The position numbers and the translations under genes were made by a program. A DNA stretch of 7,203 bases from Candidatus Muproteobacteria bacterium (GTDB lineage Bacteria; Pseudomonadota; Gammaproteobacteria; Acidiferrobacterales; Sulfurifustaceae). This document shows positions 1 through 5,612 of this stretch, piece after piece. The stretch's first letter is position 1. The number at the start of each line of letters is the position of its first letter. The notes beneath the pieces were generated by a model. It did no database searches and was not told the origin of the DNA. It worked only from the letters and a program-made list of their open reading frames with translations. The stretch spans positions 1 to 7,203 of the forward strand of contig JAHFQD010000090.1 in the NCBI GenBank assembly GCA_023266455.1, read 5' to 3'.

Positions 1-236
1 AGGCTGTCGCGAAAACCGATCCGATGAGTTTTATGATGGCATTGCAAATGGTCCAGGCGGGCTTCGATTTCAATGTTGTCGACGAACTGAAGAAAGAAAT
101 GGATCAAGCGTTACGCGACGCAGGATGGGATGGTGTAAAACCGCCTACCGACGAACAATTAAGTCGGGCCGAGCAGCTTATATTGCAAGATATGATGGAA
201 CCGGAACAAGATGACTCGCAAGAAACAAAATACTAA
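1..236 (+). CDS. 3' end of an unrecognised protein (partial)
   Basis: An open frame enters from the left edge (first full codon at 3-5) and ends at TAA 234-236, giving 77 visible residues. I treat it as the C-terminus of a longer protein. The frame is open through the edge, and the first ATG (position 24) has no purine-rich ribosome binding site before it. The visible part starts with a Met/Phe-rich stretch (SFMMALQMVQ), then looks helical and charged (VVDELKKEMDQALRDAG), has a short Pro-Pro turn, a second helix (EQLSRAEQLILQDMM), and an acidic, hydrophilic tail. No catalytic motif, membrane segment or family signature is visible, so I assign no function. It converges on the dpp cluster, and nothing links it functionally to the transporter. 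Reality as coding sequence is moderately likely; a free-standing 70-residue protein from ATG 24 is the alternative. Confidence 0.5.
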   Translation, partial: AVAKTDPMSFMMALQMVQAGFDFNVVDELKKEMDQALRDAGWDGVKPPTDEQLSRAEQLILQDMMEPEQDDSQETKY

Positions 237-278
237 GCCAAAAAATTAGACAAAGGTTTAGAGCTGTAGAATATTAGA

Positions 279-320
279 GAGAACGATTTTACCAACAAGT
301 GGTAACTTGGCTATTTTCTC
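279..320. repeat. Nested inverted repeat in the convergent intergenic gap
   Basis: A perfect 6-bp stem TTACCA (289-294) / TGGTAA (300-305) closes a 5-nt loop. It is framed by a second arm pair, GAGAA (279-283) and TTCTC (316-320). It lies downstream of the plus-strand partial gene and could act as its 3' hairpin. There is no uninterrupted T-run right after it on the plus strand (only TTTTC at 314-318), so a classical intrinsic terminator is not supported. Confidence 0.35.
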
Positions 321-332
321 CCTCAGCAAATC

Positions 333-382
333 AAAAAAAGCCCACCGAGATAAATCTCTAAAAAACGCTAGGCATTTCCAGC
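333..382 (-). terminator. Possible intrinsic terminator after dppF
   Basis: On the minus strand, the last codons and stop of dppF form a short stem: GCTGG (382-378), loop AAATG, CC-T-AGC (372-367) with one bulged T. It is followed by G and six Ts (365-360). About 20 nt on comes a second weak hairpin, GAGAT/ATCTC (about 358-347), then GGTGGGC and seven Ts (339-333). Two T-tracts behind hairpins at the end of the cluster fit transcription termination. The stems are short and one is bulged, so this is a tentative call. Confidence 0.45.
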
Positions 383-1405
383 AGGCTTATTGTCGGCATC
401 GTTTAGATGGCACGCAGACCATCTATTCGTTCCGATTTGCTTAAGTACTGGCCGCTCGGTTTTGCATCGATCCATGGCGTACGGACACCGAGGATGAAAA
501 TGGCAACCGCTCGGTGGATGAAGCGGCGATGGAATCTCGCCCTTAATAGGCACGAATTCTCGAGGCTGAGTAGCAATACGCGGAATTTCGGAGAGTAACC
601 CTTTGGTATAAGGGTGGTTCGGCGCTTTAAACAGTTCTTCGGTCGGCGCGACTTCCACTACACGGCCGAGATACATAATCACAACTCGATCAGAAATATG
701 CTGGACGACGCCCAGATCGTGGCTGATAAACAAGAATGTCAGATTGAGTTCATGACATAGTTTCATGAAAAGGTTGATGACTTGCGCTTGGATCGACACG
801 TCCAAGGCAGCAACCGATTCGTCGCATACTAAAAATTCCGGCTGGACCGCCAGGGCGCGTGCGATACCGATACGAGCACGCTGACCACCGGAGAATTGAT
901 GCGGATAGCGCATTTTATAAGTCGGATCCAAACCGACGCGCTGCATCACCTGTTCGACGTACGAATCGATATCGTCTTTTTTAATCAACCCGTGCGCGAG
1001 TGGCGCCTCGCCGATAATGTCACGCACTTGCTTGCGCGGATTAAGCGACGACATCGGATCTTGGAATATCATCTGAACCGCCAGGCGCATCGCATGGCGT
1101 TCTTCGCCGGTCATCTCGCTTTCGGTTTTCCCCTTCCAGCGCATCACCCCTTCAGTCGAAGGATGAATTCCGGTGATGACACGGCCCAGCGTCGATTTGC
1201 CACAGCCGGATTCTCCGACGAGTCCGACGACTTCGCCTCGGCGGATCGCGAGATCGACATGATCGACAGCGTGGACTACTCGATCGGCGCCCTTCCCATT
1301 GCCGGTCAGTTTCGCCGTCAGTTTTTCAGCGACGTCCGCGCGCTGTACGAAGCGCTTCGAGATACCTTGTAATTCAAGCAATGCTTCAGACTTTGATGCG
1401 GTCAT
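368..1405 (-). CDS. dppF: Peptide-type ABC importer ATP-binding protein (DppF/OppF-like)
   Basis: Second ATPase of the importer; with its DppD partner it should hydrolyse ATP on the cytoplasmic face of the permeases. In 345 residues it shows Walker A GESGCGKST (64-72), Q-loop FQDPMSSLNP (Q115), signature SGGQR (172-176), Walker B LVCDE (192-196), a DESVAALD D-loop region and the H-loop ISHD (H229). The C-terminal oligopeptide/dipeptide extension carries cysteines C301, C307, C314 and C332, spaced as in the iron-sulfur-binding tail known for this subfamily. I chose ATG 1405 because MTASKSEALLELQ is a normal family N-terminus. The frame is open back to 1534, but that part is shadowed by dppD coding. 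The chosen start overlaps the dppD end by 20 nt and has no clear ribosome binding site, so it probably depends on coupling to dppD. The dppF/oppF/gsiA-type substrate cannot be separated by sequence alone. Confidence 0.93.
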   Translation of the reverse strand: MTASKSEALLELQGISKRFVQRADVAEKLTAKLTGNGKGADRVVHAVDHVDLAIRRGEVVGLVGESGCGKSTLGRVITGIHPSTEGVMRWKGKTESEMTGEERHAMRLAVQMIFQDPMSSLNPRKQVRDIIGEAPLAHGLIKKDDIDSYVEQVMQRVGLDPTYKMRYPHQFSGGQRARIGIARALAVQPEFLVCDESVAALDVSIQAQVINLFMKLCHELNLTFLFISHDLGVVQHISDRVVIMYLGRVVEVAPTEELFKAPNHPYTKGLLSEIPRIATQPREFVPIKGEIPSPLHPPSGCHFHPRCPYAMDRCKTERPVLKQIGTNRWSACHLNDADNKPAGNA

Positions 1406-2417
1406 GGCGGGATTGGGCCGGAATACTTTCGATCGGGTGGAAACAACGAACCTTATGCTCAGCGCCGACAGGAGACTCCTGCGGCACTTGCTGACAAGTA
1501 ACGGTTGCGCGCTCACAGCGCGGTGCAAAAGCACAACCTTTTGGCAAATTGGATAATGACGGCGTCATGCCGGGAATTTGTCGCAATGGTTTGCCGCGCG
1601 GGTTATTGCTAGGAACAGAACCCATCAATCCCGCGGTGTAAGGATGGCGCGGCGCGGCGATCACATCGCGTACCAAGCCGGTTTCAACAACACGGCCAGC
1701 GTACATAACGGCGATACGATCGGCGAGTCCAGAAATAAGAGCGATGTCGTGTGTGATCCAAATCAACGCGGTACCAGATTCGCGACAAAGTTTGCGCACT
1801 TCATAAAGAATCTGGGCTTGCACCGTCACATCGAGCGCCGTCGTCGGCTCATCGGCGATGATGAGCTCCGGTTTATTCAACATTGCCGTGGCGATCGCCA
1901 CACGTTGACGCATACCGCCGGAGAACTGATGCGGATAAGCCTGCAACCGTTCTTCCGGAGAAGGAATACCGACTTTGCCCAACATATCGCGCGCGCGGTC
2001 GCGTGCGACTTTATTACTGACCTTCGCATGCGCCTGGATCGCTTCGATCATTTGCGTATCGATACGCAATACGGGGTTGAGACTCATCATTGGATCTTGA
2101 AAGATCATAGCGATGTGCGATCCGCGCAACCTACGCATACGATCAGACGTAGCGTTTACTAAATCTTCGTTTTGCGTGCCTTCACCGTAGAACTTGATCG
2201 AGCCGCCAACGATGCGGCCAGGGAGATCGATCAAGCGCATGATGGAATATCCCATCACGCTCTTACCGGATCCCGATTCGCCTACTAAACCGAGAATCTC
2301 GCCGCGCGCCAACGTGAGATCGACGCCGTCGACCGCTTTAACAGTCCCGGCGCGCGTATCAAACCACGTTTGTAAGGAATTAATCTCCAGCAGGAGCGAT
2401 CGCGTGGAGGTGTTCAT
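1386..2417 (-). CDS. dppD: Peptide-type ABC importer ATP-binding protein (DppD/OppD-like)
   Basis: First ATPase subunit of the importer, acting in the cytoplasm bound to the DppB/DppC permeases. The 343 residues contain Walker A GESGSGKS (46-53), Q-loop FQDPMMSLNP (Q107), signature FSGGMRQR (165-172), Walker B ELIIADE (184-190), D-loop TTALD and H-loop ITHD (H223). All catalytic positions look intact. The C-terminal extension begins near HPYTAGL (258-264) and has cysteines at 295, 301, 308 and 325, matching the four-cysteine iron-sulfur motif of the DppD/OppD subfamily. FSGGMRQR is the D-type form, against FSGGQRAR in the neighbouring F subunit. The ATG overlaps the dppC stop in a 4-nt ATGA, a typical translational coupling junction, and the 3' end overlaps dppF by 20 nt. 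Length is normal and no damage is seen. Confidence 0.94.
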   Translation of the reverse strand: MNTSTRSLLLEINSLQTWFDTRAGTVKAVDGVDLTLARGEILGLVGESGSGKSVMGYSIMRLIDLPGRIVGGSIKFYGEGTQNEDLVNATSDRMRRLRGSHIAMIFQDPMMSLNPVLRIDTQMIEAIQAHAKVSNKVARDRARDMLGKVGIPSPEERLQAYPHQFSGGMRQRVAIATAMLNKPELIIADEPTTALDVTVQAQILYEVRKLCRESGTALIWITHDIALISGLADRIAVMYAGRVVETGLVRDVIAAPRHPYTAGLMGSVPSNNPRGKPLRQIPGMTPSLSNLPKGCAFAPRCERATVTCQQVPQESPVGAEHKVRCFHPIESIPAQSRHDRIKV

Positions 2418-3334
2418 TTCTTGATTCTCGGATTCAAAGCGTCGCGCAATTGATCACCGACCAAATTAAGCGAGACCATCGTTACCAATAAAACCATGCC
2501 GGGGAAAAAGCTGACCCAATATTCACCGGACAACATAACGTCGGAACCCTTCTTAATTAAGCCACCGAGCGACGGTTGTGTCACCGGAACGCCGACACCT
2601 AAGAACGACAGTGTCGCCTCGAGCAAGATAGCCTGTGCCAACGTGATGGTCGCGACGACGATGATCGGAGGAAGGCTATTAGGCAGCAAATGACTGAACA
2701 GAACACGGGCATTGGATAGCCCGAGGCACTTAGCCGCTTCGATATATTCTTTTTGACGTTCGACGATAGCGGCGCTGCGCACCGTGCGCGCATAGTAGGC
2801 CCACTGCACCGCCACGATCGCGATCATGACTTTGTCTAGTCCAGGGCCGATTAACGCCAACAAAATCAGCGCAATCAACATCGACGGGAATGACAACTGC
2901 AAATCGACGACACGCATGATGATGGTCTCTAACCATCCACCGAAATAAGCCGCTATCAAACCGAAGAAGACACCGATAACCAACGCGACGCTGGTGCTGC
3001 CGAAGCCGACGATTAAACTCGTGCGTAATCCAAACACGATACCGCTGTAAATATCGCGACCTTGATCGTCCGTGCCAAGTAAATAGGTACGACCATCGAC
3101 ACCATGCGCGAAGGGATGCATGTCCTTGTCCAACACATTAAGTTGTTGGAGATCGTAAGGATTTTGCGGAGTGATATAAGGTGCTAACAACGCCGACATA
3201 ATTAAAATCGACAGAATGATAAAACCCGCTACGGCGATGCGGCTAGAAGTGAAATCGGATAACGCCCGCCTCCACGGCGATTCGCTGGCAACCACTTTCG
3301 TCGGAGCGGTACGCATAGGGATAGAACCTTCCAT
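2414..3334 (-). CDS. dppC: Peptide-type ABC importer permease (DppC/OppC-like)
   Basis: Inner-membrane permease of the BPD_transp_1 family, pairing with DppB to form the translocation path. It has 306 residues from the chosen start. A hydrophobic first segment lies near 33-51, followed by the periplasmic LGTDDQGRDI motif (86-95) typical of C-type subunits. Further membrane segments lie near 108-130, 150-180, 222-245 and 277-293. The cytoplasmic EAA loop EYIEAAKCLGLSNARVLF (196-213), which contacts the ATPases, is well kept. The end GDQLRDALNPR (293-303) is the usual C-subunit tail. The frame is open to 3391, but I take ATG 3334: it follows the dppB stop by one base and has an AGGAG five bases ahead. 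ATG 3316 (MRTAP) is the alternative. The stop overlaps the dppD start. Confidence 0.93.
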   Translation of the reverse strand: MEGSIPMRTAPTKVVASESPWRRALSDFTSSRIAVAGFIILSILIMSALLAPYITPQNPYDLQQLNVLDKDMHPFAHGVDGRTYLLGTDDQGRDIYSGIVFGLRTSLIVGFGSTSVALVIGVFFGLIAAYFGGWLETIIMRVVDLQLSFPSMLIALILLALIGPGLDKVMIAIVAVQWAYYARTVRSAAIVERQKEYIEAAKCLGLSNARVLFSHLLPNSLPPIIVVATITLAQAILLEATLSFLGVGVPVTQPSLGGLIKKGSDVMLSGEYWVSFFPGMVLLVTMVSLNLVGDQLRDALNPRIKK

Positions 3335-3335
3335 C

Positions 3336-4319
3336 TTAGCTCCTGCCGCCAAGTCGAACGCGTGGATCAAGTATCGAGTAAACAACATCAACCACTAGAT
3401 TGATCAAGATGAACATGAACACTACGAGTAGCAGATAAGCGACGACCACGGGTCGATCAAGTTTGGCGATACTTTGAATCAACAAGCTTCCGATCCCGGG
3501 CCAACGGAATACCGTTTCGGTCACGACTGAAAATGCGATCAACGAACCGAACTCGATTCCCAATACAGTAATAATCGGAATCAAGATGTTCTTCAACATA
3601 TGCAGGAACACGATACGCGGCGTCGACAAACCTTTAGCGCGAGCGAATTTGATGTAGTCCTGGTGCACAACTTCCATCGTACCGGCGCGCGACAAACGAA
3701 TCACGAGCGCAATCTTGAACAAGGCTAAATTGACCGCAGGAAGTAATAAATGTATCAACCCATCACGGGTCAAGAAACTAAATTGCATGCCGAGTATTTG
3801 AACAGTTTCCCCGCGTCCGCCAGCGGGTAACCACTTCAACGTTACGGCGAATAACAGGATCAGCATTAATCCGACCCAGAAAGTCGGCAGCGAAAAGCCT
3901 AATACGGAACCTGTCATGATTCCTTTACCAATGGGCGATTGCGGCTTTAGACCTGCGAGCATGCCAAGGGGAATGCCGATAAAAATCGCCAACAACAAAG
4001 CGCAGATGGCAAGCTCAAGCGTGGCGGGAAGACGATCGAAAATTAATTGTGTTGCTGAGACGTCGTGAACGAATGAAATACCCAGATTGCCGTGCAATAC
4101 ATTGCCGACGAAACAGTAAAAGAATTGCTCATGCAACGGTCGGTCTAGACACAACTCTTGCTTGAGTTTATCCCTTACTTCTTGTGATGCATCGGGCGCA
4201 ATCAGAACTTCGGTGGGATCTCCAAGCGCATACATGCTTATAAATACCACTACCACCATGCATATTATGGTTACTAAGCTTGGGAAAATTCGACGCAGTA
4301 TGTAAGCGAATATGTTCAT
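3336..4319 (-). CDS. dppB: Peptide-type ABC importer permease (DppB/OppB-like)
   Basis: Inner-membrane permease, B subunit of the importer. The 327 residues begin with the family N-terminus MNIFAYILRRIFPSLVT, running into a first membrane helix (about 10-32), and then a periplasmic stretch with GDP, LCLDRPL and GNLGISF. Further helices lie near 100-122, 136-160, 190-208, 245-268 and 291-315. Family marks are LPAGGRG (164-170), the EAA loop DYIKFARAKGLSTPRIVFLH (221-240), FRWPGIGSLL (271-280) and the terminal LDPR. Length is close to the family norm. ATG 4319 fits the family start, although no good Shine-Dalgarno is visible before it. It heads the B-C-D-F block behind a 352-bp gap from hutG, so it may have its own promoter or be set off by RNA processing. 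Exact substrate class is not readable from this subunit. Confidence 0.93.
   Translation of the reverse strand: MNIFAYILRRIFPSLVTIICMVVVVFISMYALGDPTEVLIAPDASQEVRDKLKQELCLDRPLHEQFFYCFVGNVLHGNLGISFVHDVSATQLIFDRLPATLELAICALLLAIFIGIPLGMLAGLKPQSPIGKGIMTGSVLGFSLPTFWVGLMLILLFAVTLKWLPAGGRGETVQILGMQFSFLTRDGLIHLLLPAVNLALFKIALVIRLSRAGTMEVVHQDYIKFARAKGLSTPRIVFLHMLKNILIPIITVLGIEFGSLIAFSVVTETVFRWPGIGSLLIQSIAKLDRPVVVAYLLLVVFMFILINLVVDVVYSILDPRVRLGGRS
3340..3344 (-). promoter_or_regulatory. Ribosome binding site deciding the dppC start
   Basis: AGGAG on the minus strand (3344-3340) sits five bases before ATG 3334, inside the last dppB codons. It is the clearest Shine-Dalgarno in the permease-ATPase block. 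It argues for the 306-residue dppC and against the longer frame opening at 3391. Confidence 0.75.
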
Positions 4320-4365
4320 AGATAAAGTGTGAACGCTCTACATAAAGAAAAATTGTTTACGACCA

Positions 4366-4384
4366 CAATGCGGAAAACCGCTTG
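4366..4384 (-). repeat. Hairpin in the dppB leader
   Basis: On the minus strand CAAGCGG and CCGC-A-TTG pair over a TTTT loop: seven base pairs with one bulged A, 47 nt before the dppB ATG. Five Ts follow about 10 nt downstream, too far for a standard terminator. It could shape the leader RNA or stabilise a processed 5' end. Confidence 0.4.
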
Positions 4385-4600
4385 CAAATGCGATCCGACA
4401 GGTATCGGCTTCAGATTTAATGTGAGCGGAATACAACATTATCTAAGTAAGTCTTATAGGTGCGGCTATAGTACAGCATTATTAGTTATTAGGTAAGCAA
4501 GTCTATGAATAGAGTGAAATTGCATAATTCTCTATCTCAGCACTTACCCGTAAAGTTAAAAAATCGTCTTTTATGCTCGATACATAATCTCAAGTTCTAA

Positions 4601-4618
4601 GCATTCATTCAGGAATGC
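4601..4618 (-). repeat. Hairpin downstream of hutG (distal of two)
   Basis: GCATTC (4601-4606) and GAATGC (4613-4618) form a perfect 6-bp stem around a 6-nt loop. It lies in tandem with the hairpin at 4624-4646, only 5 nt away. No T-run follows on the minus strand, so it is more like an RNA-stability or Rho-dependent 3' element than an intrinsic terminator. Confidence 0.45.
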
Positions 4619-4623
4619 GCCTA

Positions 4624-4646
4624 GGGAATTGCTTACGCAATAACCC
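4624..4646 (-). repeat. Hairpin downstream of hutG (proximal of two)
   Basis: ATTGC (4628-4632) and GCAAT (4637-4641) pair over TTAC, extended after a small internal loop by GGG (4624-4626) with CCC (4644-4646). It begins about 25 nt after the hutG stop. A T-tract does not follow it on the minus strand. Protecting the upstream binding-protein/hutG message from 3' decay is a plausible role. Confidence 0.45.
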
Positions 4647-4672
4647 CAAAATATCATCTCAGAAATAACCCC
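4639..4672. repeat. 9-bp direct repeat AATAACCCC at the hutG 3' end
   Basis: AATAACCCC occurs at 4639-4647 and again at 4664-4672, 25 bp apart. The second copy runs into the hutG stop codon. The pair flanks a short AT-rich spacer. No mobile element is visible between the copies, so the meaning is unclear. Confidence 0.35.
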
Positions 4673-5580
4673 TATACGGCGTGGACGTCCTTTACAACGC
4701 GGCTAGTTACAAATCGCGACAACTGAGTAACAAGTGACGTTAAATTTCCCCGCAGCTTATCGAAACCTGCATTCTTTTCTCTGGTTTCTTCATTCATATA
4801 TAACTTAGAATTGATTTCTATTTGTAAACTATGGAATCCAAGTGCTGGTTTGGAATAAGCCAACGTCAATTCAGCGCCTTTGTAAGGAACGTTATCGTCT
4901 ACGGTATACCCCATCTTCTCCAACGTCTCATGTACGAACTGCGTCATCGCTGGTTCGCAACTGGTGCCGAAGTGGTCGCCCAAAACGAAATCCGGGCGTT
5001 CAACGCCGACTTTACCATCTGGGCTCTGGGCTCCGCTGACACTCGACATAGAGTGACAATTAATATGCCACACCTGTCCAAATTCGCGATGCAACCGTCT
5101 CAACTGCTGCGCCAATAACTGATGATAAGGACGATGATACGATTCAATGCGCGCCTTAACCTCAGCAACCGAAAGGCGGCGATTATAGACAGCGTCGCCA
5201 TTCGACATCAATCGCCATAATAATCCACGACCCAGTTTGGAATTGGGACTCGGACGAGCGCCCGGATAAGGTGCATCGACCACTTCCGGATCAACGTCGT
5301 CGGCAGCGCGATTAAGATCAATATAGTTTCTGGAAAAGAGCGCCTCTAACAATGCGGCGCCATATTGCGGAGCTAACCCGTAGAGTTCGTTAACGTGGTT
5401 ATCTTCGTTTTGCTGAAGTTTTGCTAATTCGAGGGAATAGCCGAAATCTTCGGGATAATACGTGCCACTGTGCGGCGAATCCAACAACAGCGGGATTGCG
5501 TTCTGGGATGGTAGCTCCAGACGCAAAACCCGAGGGATGACATGGTTCTTATTCGAACTAATCGGAACGGTAGACAACAC
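4672..5580 (-). CDS. hutG: N-formylglutamate amidohydrolase family protein (HutG-like)
   Basis: Cytoplasmic amidohydrolase of the FGase family. The type reaction is N-formyl-L-glutamate + water to formate + glutamate. The 302 residues carry the family blocks LLLDSPHSG (31-39), NEDNHVNELY (58-67), RNYIDLNRA (84-92), SYHRPYH (147-153), NCHSMSS (174-180), RPDFVLGD (195-202) and HSLQIEIN (250-257). The conserved His, Asp and Glu residues in them are the likely metal and catalytic positions (inference). The start is GTG 5580, with GAGGG five bases ahead; no in-frame ATG occurs until codon 125. It lies 32 bp after the binding-protein gene and ahead of the permease block. No hutU, hutH or hutI is present here, so histidine degradation is not supported. 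The true substrate may be another N-formyl or N-acyl amino acid or peptide delivered by the transporter. Confidence 0.88.
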   Translation of the reverse strand: MLSTVPISSNKNHVIPRVLRLELPSQNAIPLLLDSPHSGTYYPEDFGYSLELAKLQQNEDNHVNELYGLAPQYGAALLEALFSRNYIDLNRAADDVDPEVVDAPYPGARPSPNSKLGRGLLWRLMSNGDAVYNRRLSVAEVKARIESYHRPYHQLLAQQLRRLHREFGQVWHINCHSMSSVSGAQSPDGKVGVERPDFVLGDHFGTSCEPAMTQFVHETLEKMGYTVDDNVPYKGAELTLAYSKPALGFHSLQIEINSKLYMNEETREKNAGFDKLRGNLTSLVTQLSRFVTSRVVKDVHAV

Positions 5581-5592
5581 GTCATCCCTCGG
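5530..5592 (-). promoter_or_regulatory. 12-bp inverted repeat enclosing the hutG start; arm covers its ribosome binding site
   Basis: CCGAGGGATGAC (5530-5541) and GTCATCCCTCGG (5581-5592) are perfectly complementary across a 39-bp spacer. In the minus-strand mRNA the upstream arm includes the hutG Shine-Dalgarno GAGGG (5590-5586). The loop holds the GTG start and codons 2-13, and the downstream arm is codons 14-17 (V-I-P-R). If the stem forms, it would hide the ribosome binding site. A protein-binding DNA operator is the alternative reading. Confidence 0.5.
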
Positions 5593-5612
5593 TAGCGCTT
5601 ATTGCTTAAACC

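Larger units (their letters stand above)
4320..4671. other. 352-bp AT-rich gap between hutG and dppB, with hairpins
   Basis: I see no gene here in either direction; short ATG frames stop within a few codons. It is AT-richer than the flanking genes. It holds three hairpins (4366-4384, 4601-4618, 4624-4646, listed separately) and a weak minus-strand 4-bp stem followed by six Ts (about 4581-4558). No confident sigma-70 promoter stands out. Weak minus-strand candidates are TTAACT-N17-GATAGA (about 4560-4532) and TTGTGG-N18-TATGTA just ahead of dppB (about 4368-4339), each matching the -10 consensus at only three positions. The likely roles are the leader of dppBCDF and the 3' region of the binding-protein/hutG message. 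Confidence 0.5.

Noticed and set aside
896..1372. Plus-strand open frame (158 codons) opposite dppF
   Set aside because: It is an antisense shadow of the Walker A to signature region of dppF; no independent support.
1406..1534. Longer dppF starting at 1534
   Set aside because: The extra 43 residues are the dppD C-terminal cysteine region read in another frame; the family N-terminus begins at ATG 1405.
1578..2162. Plus-strand open frame (194 codons) opposite dppD
   Set aside because: It lies wholly opposite the ATPase core with all its motifs on the minus strand, has no ribosome binding site, and gives an Arg/His-rich product without family signs.
3335..3391. Longer dppC starting at 3391
   Set aside because: The extra 19 residues overlap dppB coding and resemble no family N-terminus. 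ATG 3334 has a well-placed AGGAG and sits one base after the dppB stop.
4445..4516. Near-repeats around AAGTAAGTCTTATAGG and GTAAGCAAGTCTATG, and an 8-bp inverted match GTAAGCAA/TTGCTTAC
   Set aside because: They are imperfect, short and in AT-rich sequence where such matches arise by chance; no site size or spacing suggests an operator or mobile element.
5583..5585. ATG just ahead of the hutG GTG as an alternative start
   Set aside because: It is out of frame with hutG and directly abuts the GAGGG, leaving no room for ribosome placement; GTG 5580 has the right spacing and frame.
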